From SG-bin9 sp049323835 (lineage in GTDB: Bacteria > Pseudomonadota > Alphaproteobacteria > Rhizobiales > Xanthobacteraceae): a DNA stretch of 9,099 nt. The stretch covers positions 1-9,099 of the forward strand of contig JBMOOJ010000097.1 of NCBI GenBank assembly GCA_049323835.1, given 5' to 3'. Shown in pieces: positions 1-5,247 of the stretch. Numbering within the stretch: position 1 is the stretch's first letter; every line of letters starts with the position of its first letter. The position numbers and the translations under genes are program-made. The notes below the pieces were generated by a model, which saw nothing but the letters and a program-made list of their open reading frames with translations, searched no databases and was not told where the DNA came from.

Positions 1-221
1 CCGGGGGCGATATCGAGCGGCTGCGTCTCGGGCGCAGCCGAGACCGGGACGAGATCGACCATGATCGGCGGGATCGGCATCCCGGCGTTCTGATACTGCG
101 TGTACCAGTAGATGCCGGCGGCAATCATGAGCGCGTGCAGCAGCACGACGACGATCGCGGCCGCGCTCCAGCGCGGCAGATCGGACCGCTCGGTCGGTCC
201 GTAAAGGACCAGGGCGCTCAT
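1..221 (-). CDS. tonB: Energy transducer TonB, N-terminal part (gene runs off the left edge)
   Basis: This is the start of a TonB protein, which carries proton-motive energy from ExbB-ExbD in the inner membrane to outer-membrane receptors such as HmuR. Translating the minus strand from the ATG at 221 gives 73 residues before the window ends. A short cytoplasmic tail (about 1-19) precedes one hydrophobic segment (about 20-37). The periplasmic part then begins with a Pro-rich stretch containing PPIMVDLVPV, typical of rhizobial TonB. His29 lies in the membrane segment (LLHALM), recalling the conserved transmembrane His of E. coli TonB. The ATG overlaps the exbD stop by 4 bases (ATGA), so the two genes are probably translationally coupled. 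The Pro-rich spacer and C-terminal receptor-binding domain lie outside the window. The call rests on the N-terminal shape and the position after exbBD. Confidence 0.85.
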   Translation of the reverse strand, partial: MSALVLYGPTERSDLPRWSAAAIVVVLLHALMIAAGIYWYTQYQNAGMPIPPIMVDLVPVSAAPETQPLDIAP

Positions 222-655
222 TTCGGCGCGCTTCTCGTCTCAAGGCCGACCAGCGCCACCTTCAGGTAGCCGGCGTCGCGCATCAGGTTCATCACCTCCA
301 TCAGATCGCCGTAGCTGACTGTCTTGTCGGCGCGGATAAAGATGCGTTCGTCCTTGTTGCCGTTGGTCGCGGCTTCCAGTGCGCGGGTCACGCCATCGCG
401 CGGCAGGATCTCTTCTCCCACGGCAACCGCGAGGTCAGGCTTCACCGTAACGAACACAGGCTTGTCGGGCTTCGGCGGCGGCTGCGCCGTCGAGGCCGGG
501 AGATCGACGCCAATGTCGACGGTCGCCAGCGGCGCCGCGACCATGAAAATGATCAGCAGCACCAGCATCACGTCGATGAAGGGCGTAACGTTGATCTCGT
601 GCGTCTCGACGAGATCGTCGTCCCCTGCCCGCCGGCCGCCGAGCCGCGCACCCAT
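218..655 (-). CDS. exbD: Biopolymer transport protein ExbD
   Basis: ExbD is an inner-membrane subunit that uses the proton gradient, together with ExbB, to energise TonB. The protein is 145 residues, normal for the family. It has a short cytoplasmic N-terminus, one transmembrane helix (about 25-43) with the signature INVTPFIDVMLVLLIIFMVA, and a periplasmic domain. Asp28 in that motif matches the essential transmembrane Asp (Asp25 in E. coli). The ATG at 655 is chosen because the residues upstream in this frame are low-complexity Arg-rich translation opposite exbB. A GGAG sits inside the end of exbB at a usable spacing. The start lies 5 bases after the exbB stop, and the stop overlaps the tonB start by 4 bases. 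The gene is part of an exbB-exbD-tonB unit, presumably co-regulated with the haem genes. Confidence 0.95.
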   Translation of the reverse strand: MGARLGGRRAGDDDLVETHEINVTPFIDVMLVLLIIFMVAAPLATVDIGVDLPASTAQPPPKPDKPVFVTVKPDLAVAVGEEILPRDGVTRALEAATNGNKDERIFIRADKTVSYGDLMEVMNLMRDAGYLKVALVGLETRSAPK

Positions 656-660
656 GGCGT

Positions 661-1452
661 TTACTCCGCCGCGCGCGCCAGCATCGGCGTGCGCCGGATC
701 TGGTCGCGGCTGACGAGCAGCAGCACCTGCGCTGATGCGTCGGTGAGCAAGGCGCGGTAACCGGTGATCGCGCGCGCGAGATGATTGTAGATGACGACCG
801 CGGGAATCGCGGCGACGAGACCGAGTGCGGTCGCGAGCAACGCTTCGGCGATGCCCGGTGCGACAACAGCGAGATTGGTCGTCTGCGCTTCGGAAATGCC
901 GATGAAGGAGTTCATGATACCCCACACCGTGCCGAACAGACCAACGAACGGCGCAGTCGCGCCGATGGTCGCCAAAGCGCCGGTGCCGCGGCCGATCTTG
1001 CGCGCCATCGCCGCCTCGACCCGCTCGAGCCGCAGTGCGATCCGCTCCTTGAAGCTGTCATCAAACGTGTCGCGCGAGAGTTCGGCTTCCTGGGAAGCGG
1101 AGCGGACGATCTGCGCGACCGCATCGCGCGCCTCGCCGACGTCGCGCTGCGCGTCGCGCAGCGTCGTGTCGGTTTCGAGCAGCGCCAGCCGCTTCCTGGC
1201 CTGACGCTTCGCACCGGCGAGTTCGACCGTCTTGGCGAGCCAGACCGTCCAAGTGACGAGCGAGGCAAAGGCGAGCCCGATCATCACCGCCTTCACCACG
1301 ATATCGGCGTTGAGGAACATGCCCCATGGCGAGAGGTTTTGCGGCAGCGCCGTGTTCGGGGCGGCGATTGCGGGGCCCGCCATGCCGGAGACAAAGGCTC
1401 CGAGAATAAGAGCCTTGCTCCGTGCGAAAACAATCCTCGTGATCTCAGACAT
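661..1452 (-). CDS. exbB: Biopolymer transport protein ExbB (TonB-system energiser)
   Basis: ExbB forms the inner-membrane proton-channel core around ExbD and energises TonB. The protein is 263 residues from the ATG at 1452. The frame can be opened two codons earlier at a TTG (1458), but the ATG is preferred. Residues 13-31 form a signal-peptide-like N-terminus ending in Ala-rich sequence, as in the longer TonB-type ExbB proteins. Hydrophobic segments lie at about 52-73, 157-187 and 198-222, with a cytoplasmic charged loop (about 80-155) between the first two. The third contains APGIAEALLATALGLVAAIP, where Glu203 matches the conserved channel Glu (Glu176 in E. coli). The gene lies 60 bases downstream of the hutX-like gene and 5 bases before exbD. 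Only a weak ribosome-binding site is visible. Confidence 0.94.
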   Translation of the reverse strand: MSEITRIVFARSKALILGAFVSGMAGPAIAAPNTALPQNLSPWGMFLNADIVVKAVMIGLAFASLVTWTVWLAKTVELAGAKRQARKRLALLETDTTLRDAQRDVGEARDAVAQIVRSASQEAELSRDTFDDSFKERIALRLERVEAAMARKIGRGTGALATIGATAPFVGLFGTVWGIMNSFIGISEAQTTNLAVVAPGIAEALLATALGLVAAIPAVVIYNHLARAITGYRALLTDASAQVLLLVSRDQIRRTPMLARAAE

Positions 1453-1512
1453 CTGCAAACCCGTCTGCTGTTACAGCGTGGCCTGCCCGCACCGGCACAC
1501 CTTGTCCACCGG

Positions 1513-2016
1513 TTATCCGGTCAGCTTGTCGCCGAGCGCCCGGAAGCGCGCGAGCTGATCCTTCTTCAGTTCGCGCGCCTCGTCACGCCCGACGAACACC
1601 TTGTACATGATGCCGCCGTCGACGTTCAGGAACGCGACGAACGCTGACGACTTGTTCATGAAGGGACGCTCGACGAAGGCGATGCCGCCGCAGCGCGTGT
1701 GCCGCAGATGGCCGTGCAGGCCCTTCGGCTGCATCAGGTTGAAGTTGCCGCGGCCAATCTCGCCGTTCGGCACCGGGCCGGAGAACTCAAAGATCGCATC
1801 GTCGGTATGGACGATCAGCGTGACGTCGCCCCACTGAGCGATGTCCTGCATCGCCTCGACGAAGCCCTCGCCCTTGCCGATCCGCACCATACTCTTCGGC
1901 AGGGCTTCCAGCACCGCACGCGGCGTCACTTTGCGCTCGCGCGCGACATCCTCGATGACGACGCCCGGATTGGCAGCGAGATGGGTTTTCAGATCGTCAA
2001 GTTCGACAACAGACAT
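1513..2016 (-). CDS. hutX: HutX/ChuX-family haem utilisation protein
   Basis: This is a 167-residue cytosolic protein of the HutX/ChuX/HugX family. Members bind haem and are thought to buffer it or hand it to degrading enzymes inside the cell. The family is recognised from the N-terminal helical part (ANPGVVIEDVARERKVT, about 15-31) and the middle WGDVTLIVHTDDAIFEFSGPVP (about 62-83, written here as one motif region). The later GRGNFNLM and GLHGHLRHTRCGGIAFVERP region (about 88-118) is also typical. There is no signal peptide or membrane segment, consistent with a cytosolic role. The ATG at 2016 has a good ribosome-binding site (TGAGGA at 2025-2030, about 8 bases upstream). It lies 41 bases downstream of the HmuD-like gene and upstream of exbB, in an apparent operon. 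The symbol is by family; the exact haem partner cannot be read from sequence. Confidence 0.88.
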   Translation of the reverse strand: MSVVELDDLKTHLAANPGVVIEDVARERKVTPRAVLEALPKSMVRIGKGEGFVEAMQDIAQWGDVTLIVHTDDAIFEFSGPVPNGEIGRGNFNLMQPKGLHGHLRHTRCGGIAFVERPFMNKSSAFVAFLNVDGGIMYKVFVGRDEARELKKDQLARFRALGDKLTG

Positions 2017-2057
2017 CGTTCACGTCCTCACAACACGCGCGGCGATCGTACGCCGAC

Positions 2058-2390
2058 TCAGGCGGCTTTCGAATTGCGCTCGGTCTGGATGACCTCGAAG
2101 CCTTCGAACTTCGGGTGGCCGAGGTAGAGGCTCTCGCCGGTCTGGTTGTCGGCGCGGGCATGCGCGCGCCGGAACTGTTCGGACTTGGTCCAGGCTTCGA
2201 AGTTGGATTTGGAGGCCCACACCGTGTGGCTCGAATAAAGCGTATGATCTTCCGATTCGGGACCACGCAACAGGTGGAATTCAACGAAGCCTTCCATCTG
2301 GCTCAGGTAAGACTCTCGGCTCGCCCAGACGTGCTCGAACGATTTCTCGGCACCCTTCTTCACCTGAAAACGATTCATCGCGATAAACAT
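2058..2390 (-). CDS. hmuD: IsdG-family haem-degrading monooxygenase (HmuD/HmuQ-like)
   Basis: This 110-residue protein has the small antibiotic-biosynthesis-monooxygenase (dimeric ferredoxin-like) fold of the IsdG haem oxygenases. These open the haem ring and release iron in the cytoplasm. The catalytic triad is readable at the expected positions: Asn6 (MNRFQV), Trp67 (FEAW) and His77 (RRAHAR). It matches the Asn-Trp-His triad of staphylococcal IsdG. Bradyrhizobium has two such enzymes, HmuD and HmuQ. I cannot tell which is the orthologue, so the symbol is tentative. The ATG at 2390 is chosen because GGAGAAGA (2394-2401) lies a few bases upstream; a second Met at residue 5 would give a weaker site. 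It is the first gene after hmuR on this strand, separated by 218 bp that hold two inverted repeats, so its expression may be partly independent of hmuR. Confidence 0.9.
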   Translation of the reverse strand: MFIAMNRFQVKKGAEKSFEHVWASRESYLSQMEGFVEFHLLRGPESEDHTLYSSHTVWASKSNFEAWTKSEQFRRAHARADNQTGESLYLGHPKFEGFEVIQTERNSKAA

Positions 2391-2415
2391 ACGGTCTTCT
2401 CCAGTTGTAGATAAC

Positions 2416-2440
2416 GCCGAACCGGATGATCCGGATCGGC
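2416..2440. repeat. 25-bp near-perfect inverted repeat upstream of the haem monooxygenase gene
   Basis: The arms are GCCGA (2416-2420) plus CCGGAT (2422-2427) on one side and ATCCGG (2429-2434) plus TCGGC (2436-2440) on the other. They are centred on G2428, with a single A/A mismatch (2421/2435). As DNA it could be a protein-binding site. As RNA it would fold into a long stem with a 3-base loop, ending 13 bases before the GGAGAAGA ribosome-binding site of the downstream gene. No U-run follows it on the minus strand, so it is not a classical terminator. It could also be a dispersed genomic palindrome. Confidence 0.6.
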
Positions 2441-2553
2441 AAATTCGTTGCCTCGACCTTGTGCGCCCTCTCGCCTGAATTGCAAGCCGTAATCCATCAC
2501 GTCAGATCAATGTTCGGACGCGCGCGGGAGTGCTTGCGGCAACGGCAAAGCGA

Positions 2554-2577
2554 ACTGCGTCCGGGCATGGACGCAGT
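2554..2577 (-). terminator. Hairpin downstream of hmuR, possible weak terminator or 3' stabiliser
   Basis: Arms ACTGCGTCC (2554-2562) and GGACGCAGT (2569-2577) are perfectly complementary over 9 bp, with a 6-base loop. On the hmuR transcript the hairpin lies about 31 bases after the stop codon. The bases that follow on the minus strand read TCGCTTTGCC, so there is no strong U-tract. Efficient intrinsic termination is therefore doubtful. A partial terminator or an mRNA 3'-end stabiliser fits better. Confidence 0.45.
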
Positions 2578-2608
2578 CCGCAAAACGTGAAGGCCTGTGA
2601 CGGCGCGA

Positions 2609-5002
2609 TCAGGCGCCGCCGAAGTGGATCTTGATCCCTCCCTTGTAGGTAATGCCGGGGCCCGGGCTCGAGAACAGCACGTCGTTCTGCGTGCTTCCGG
2701 TCGAGTCCGAACGCGGTATCGCGTAAGGGCGGTAGTATTTGTCGAAGACGTTATCGATGCCGAAATTGATGGTGACGTCCGGCGTCGGCGCGTAGGCAAG
2801 GTAGACGTTGACAATGTCACCCGACGTCGCCGGCAGGAACTGGGTCTGGTTGACCTTGTTGTTTGCGGCGAACGAGATCCACTGCGCCGAGACCGTCAGC
2901 TTGCGGTCAAAGAAACGGGCACCTGCGGTCGTGACGATCTTGCGGGGCTGAATCAGGCTTGCAAGACCGAAGCCCGTGGCCTTGGTTTCACCCTCAAGCA
3001 CGTTGCCGGCGACACCCGCAAACCAGTTGCCCGCATCGTAGAAGAGTTCGCCTTCGAAACCCTGAATGAAAGCCGCGCCCGTGTTCTGGAACTGGATGAA
3101 CTGGTTGACTGTCGTGAACGTCGGTGGACCAGGGATCTGCAGCCGCACGCGGATCGGGTTGAAGGACACCTGGTCGATGAAGTCGACAAGATCGTTACGG
3201 AAGTAGTTGAGCTTGCCGCGGAATGAGTCGCCTGCTGTGACAATATTGTCGTACTTCAGGTTGACGCCGATTTCCTTGGTCTTGCCGACTTCCGGCCGCA
3301 GCAACGGATTGGGCAGGAAGCAGAACAGACCGGAGATTCCGCTCGGGCACGGCACGCTGAACGGCGCTCCGCCCGTCGCATGCGATCCGAAGATGACCGT
3401 TTCGGTGATGGACGGCGCTCGGTAACCCTCGGCATAGCTCACGTAAGGTGTAAAGCCGGGAACGGGCGTAACGCCGAGCGTGATCTTCGGCGATAGGCGA
3501 TCGCCGCTGGAACTGGCCGTGCCCGATTCAAGTTCGTAACGGTCATAGCGAACCGCACTGATCACCTCGAGCCAGGTCGAATAGTTGCTCTTCAACTGCA
3601 CGAAAGCGCCCGAAACCGTGCGAACGCCGCCCGGCGTCGTCACGTTCGAGTTGCCCCTCGTATCGAAGGTGGACACGTCGTCGCGGAACGCATCGAAGCC
3701 ATAAGTCAGCGCGTTGTTCCAGCCGAACAGACCGAAGCGCGATGTGTTGTTGACGTCGATGCCGATCGTGTCGAGCAGATACCCGCGGCGGTCGCCGGTA
3801 CAACCAGAGATATTGTTGCCGAACGTGCCGGGCGGGCAGATGCCGCCACCCGTCAGACGCGGGTTATACGTCTTGACCTGATCCTGATCGGTGCGGTTGC
3901 CGTACAGGTTGATGTTCCAGTCGAAGATATTGTCGTCCGGCTTGTTGTACTTCCAGTTCAGCGTGCCGGTGTAGTTGTTCACGTCGGACGCATAGACCGA
4001 CGTGCCGGCGATCGCGGCCGCTGGCGCGGCAGCCGTCGTCGGCCCGCGATTGAACTGACCCACGTCATACTGGAAGTTCTGGAAGATACCGCCGATCTTG
4101 ATGGTGTGGCCGTCCGCCGGGCGCGTCGTGATCTTCAGCAATCCGGCTGCCGTGTCGTTGCCGGTATTGCCGATTTCGGTGCCCTGTCCATCCTTGTAGT
4201 TCGACTGGCTGCGATAGACCGCGCCGCCGAATACGTCGACGGTCGGATGCGCACGCACGCCGCCGAAGATCGAGCCAACACCGCCGATCTTGTTCGACTT
4301 CATGCTGCCGGAAATATCGACGCCCCAGCGCTCGCCGGGACGCACGACATCGTCGATGTCCTTGGTGCGGAACGAGACGAGACCGCCGATCGCGCCCGAA
4401 CCGAAGATATTCGAGGTCGGCCCGCGCACGACGTCGATGCCGCCGATCAGTTCCGGATCGAGGAAGAAGGCGCCGTTGGCATTGTGGCCGGTGCGCTGAT
4501 AGTTCTGACGCGCGCCATCGACGACGACGGCGACGCGGCCGAAGTCCTGCAAGCCGCGGATGTTGATCGAGGTCGACGGATCGTCGCCGCGCTCCTGAAG
4601 CGAGACACCCGGCACCGTGCGCAGGATCTCGCCGATGCGGCGCGGCTGCTGGGCCTGAATCTGCTCCTGCGTGATCACGCTGACCGGCGCCAGCGCGTCG
4701 ATCGCGCGCTCTTCGGTCTTGGTGGCGGCAACGGTAATCGTATCCAGCGTCTGCGCGCCACCGCGCGGAGCAGGCGCCGCTTGCGCGTTCGCATTCAGCG
4801 CCGCCGCAGCCGGCGGCTGCTGGTTCTGGCGCCTGGCGTTCTTTTTACGCTTCTTCTGCTTGTCCTGCTGAGCCTGCTGTTCACCGCTGTCGATCTGCGG
4901 CGACACGCTCTGTGCATGAACGGCGGCCACATAGCCCAGCGTCAACGCAACAACAGAAACTCCCCATAGAAGCGCGCGCGCGCCTCCGGTCCGGCTAGCC
5001 AT
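2609..5002 (-). CDS. hmuR: TonB-dependent haem receptor HmuR
   Basis: HmuR is the outer-membrane beta-barrel that captures haem and imports it using TonB energy. The protein is 797 residues. Its parts in order are a signal peptide (1-30, ending VHA), an unusual basic, Gln/Lys/Ala-rich linker (about 31-83), a TonB box (LDTITVAA, 86-93), a plug domain (about 100-212) and a 22-strand-type barrel to the C-terminus. The haem-receptor signature is visible as YRAP (527-530) and NPLL (565-568), equivalent to the FRAP and NPNL boxes. His541 lies between them, and His173 in the plug (RTGHNANG) is the second likely haem ligand, as known for HemR/HmuR receptors. Four cysteines form two close pairs (389/401, 552/561). 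The barrel ends HFGGA, so the terminal aromatic is three residues from the end. The gene is divergent from hmuP across a 245-bp control region. Other substrates are unlikely given the context. Confidence 0.95.
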   Translation of the reverse strand: MASRTGGARALLWGVSVVALTLGYVAAVHAQSVSPQIDSGEQQAQQDKQKKRKKNARRQNQQPPAAAALNANAQAAPAPRGGAQTLDTITVAATKTEERAIDALAPVSVITQEQIQAQQPRRIGEILRTVPGVSLQERGDDPSTSINIRGLQDFGRVAVVVDGARQNYQRTGHNANGAFFLDPELIGGIDVVRGPTSNIFGSGAIGGLVSFRTKDIDDVVRPGERWGVDISGSMKSNKIGGVGSIFGGVRAHPTVDVFGGAVYRSQSNYKDGQGTEIGNTGNDTAAGLLKITTRPADGHTIKIGGIFQNFQYDVGQFNRGPTTAAAPAAAIAGTSVYASDVNNYTGTLNWKYNKPDDNIFDWNINLYGNRTDQDQVKTYNPRLTGGGICPPGTFGNNISGCTGDRRGYLLDTIGIDVNNTSRFGLFGWNNALTYGFDAFRDDVSTFDTRGNSNVTTPGGVRTVSGAFVQLKSNYSTWLEVISAVRYDRYELESGTASSSGDRLSPKITLGVTPVPGFTPYVSYAEGYRAPSITETVIFGSHATGGAPFSVPCPSGISGLFCFLPNPLLRPEVGKTKEIGVNLKYDNIVTAGDSFRGKLNYFRNDLVDFIDQVSFNPIRVRLQIPGPPTFTTVNQFIQFQNTGAAFIQGFEGELFYDAGNWFAGVAGNVLEGETKATGFGLASLIQPRKIVTTAGARFFDRKLTVSAQWISFAANNKVNQTQFLPATSGDIVNVYLAYAPTPDVTINFGIDNVFDKYYRPYAIPRSDSTGSTQNDVLFSSPGPGITYKGGIKIHFGGA

Positions 5003-5068
5003 GATGCCCCCAGTCGTAACTTCACTTGCTGTGGCTGGCGGGCGGTCGCTTGATCAGCGTCGGCTAGC
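4994..5068 (-). promoter_or_regulatory. Possible long-range RNA pairing over the hmuR start codon
   Basis: On the hmuR transcript, GGCTAGC (5000-4994) begins with the last base of the start ATG. It is exactly complementary to GCTAGCC in the leader (5068-5062). Pairing would make a 7-bp helix that closes off the start codon, with the purine-rich ribosome-binding region (GGGGGC, about 5012-5007) in the loop. The two segments are also an 8-bp direct repeat in DNA (CGGCTAGC at 4992-4999 and 5061-5068). This is seen in the sequence; a regulatory role is inference. Confidence 0.3.
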
Positions 5069-5083
5069 TGGCTGTTTTAGTTA

Positions 5084-5110
5084 GTGCACGTGCGCAGGAA
5101 CGCACTGCAC
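5084..5110 (-). promoter_or_regulatory. Strong bulged hairpin in the putative hmuR leader
   Basis: GTGCA (5084-5088), a single bulged C (5089) and GTGCG (5090-5094) pair with CGCAC (5101-5105) and TGCAC (5106-5110). This gives ten base pairs with one bulge and a 6-base loop (5095-5100). If transcription of hmuR begins near 5115, as the candidate promoter suggests, the structure sits at the very 5' end of the hmuR mRNA. It could stabilise the message or be a recognition element. HmuP in Ensifer meliloti has been reported to need conserved 5'-UTR motifs of the receptor gene. It could equally act as a DNA operator. Confidence 0.45.
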
Positions 5111-5121
5111 CCCCAGCATTT

Positions 5122-5150
5122 TTCGTAAAACCGGGCCGGTGCATGGTCAA
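5122..5150 (-). promoter_or_regulatory. Candidate sigma-70 promoter for hmuR
   Basis: On the minus strand, TTGACC (5150-5145) is followed after 17 bases by TACGAA (5127-5122). The -35 is 5 of 6 to consensus and the -10 only 3 of 6. The weak -10 fits a promoter needing activation. Initiation would fall near 5115 and give a leader of about 113 bases containing the hairpin at 5084-5110. The assignment is tentative. Confidence 0.3.
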
Positions 5151-5161
5151 GCCGGACAGCC

Positions 5162-5186
5162 GCAGTTTACATCTATTGTAAAGTGC
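5162..5186. promoter_or_regulatory. 25-bp near-palindromic operator, iron-control-element-like
   Basis: The core is TTTACA (5166-5171), TCTAT, TGTAAA (5177-5182), a perfect 6-bp inverted repeat with a 5-base spacer. It is extended by GCA (5162-5164) and TGC (5184-5186), with one G/G mismatch between. The 17-bp core has the same length and outer TTTA/TAAA ends as the Irr-bound iron control element of rhizobia (remembered as roughly TTTAGAA-N3-TTCTAAA). The inner G/C pair is swapped symmetrically. It lies 62 bp before the hmuP ATG and about 160 bp before that of hmuR, so one site could serve both promoters. Confidence 0.55.
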
Positions 5187-5247
5187 ACATCTGGAGGCGC
5201 TGCCGATCTGAACCTATACGGAGAGAAACTGGTTCCAGATCAAACGA

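Larger units (their letters stand above)
2391..2608 (-). other. Intergenic region between hmuR and the haem monooxygenase gene
   Basis: This 218-bp non-coding stretch holds a 9-bp-stem hairpin close to the hmuR stop (2554-2577) and a 25-bp near-perfect inverted repeat just upstream of the next ribosome-binding site (2416-2440). Candidate minus-strand promoter hexamers were looked for and none was convincing. No plausible small gene was seen. The gap is the longest in the minus-strand series and is the likely place where expression of the receptor is uncoupled from that of the downstream genes. Confidence 0.7.
5003..5247. promoter_or_regulatory. Divergent control region between hmuR and hmuPTUV
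   Basis: This 245-bp gap must contain the promoters for both hmuR and hmuPTUV. It is locally more AT-rich than the genes and contains a 25-bp near-palindrome, a bulged hairpin, two copies of AGTGCAC 99 bp apart, and one acceptable leftward promoter candidate. In the Bradyrhizobium group such intergenic regions are controlled by the haem-responsive regulator Irr, with HmuP as co-activator. Assigning that control here is inference from family knowledge. No convincing sigma-70 promoter was found for hmuP on the plus strand. Confidence 0.75.

Noticed and set aside
656..925. N-terminal extension of the exbD frame to 925
   Set aside because: The added 90 residues are low-complexity translation opposite the conserved third-helix region of exbB. 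The ATG at 655 gives a normal 145-residue ExbD.
781..1647. 288-codon plus-strand frame opposite exbB and hutX
   Set aside because: The composition is Arg/Glu/Asp-heavy with no recognisable motif. It is the complement of two confident genes.
4106..4969. 287-codon plus-strand frame opposite the 5' part of hmuR
   Set aside because: It mirrors the conserved plug region of HmuR and has no protein-like hydrophobic pattern.
5166..5194. TTTACA (5166-5171) as a -35 element for hmuP
   Set aside because: TTTACA is close to TTGACA, but no acceptable -10 lies 16-18 bases downstream (ATCTGG and neighbours). The palindrome is better read as an operator.
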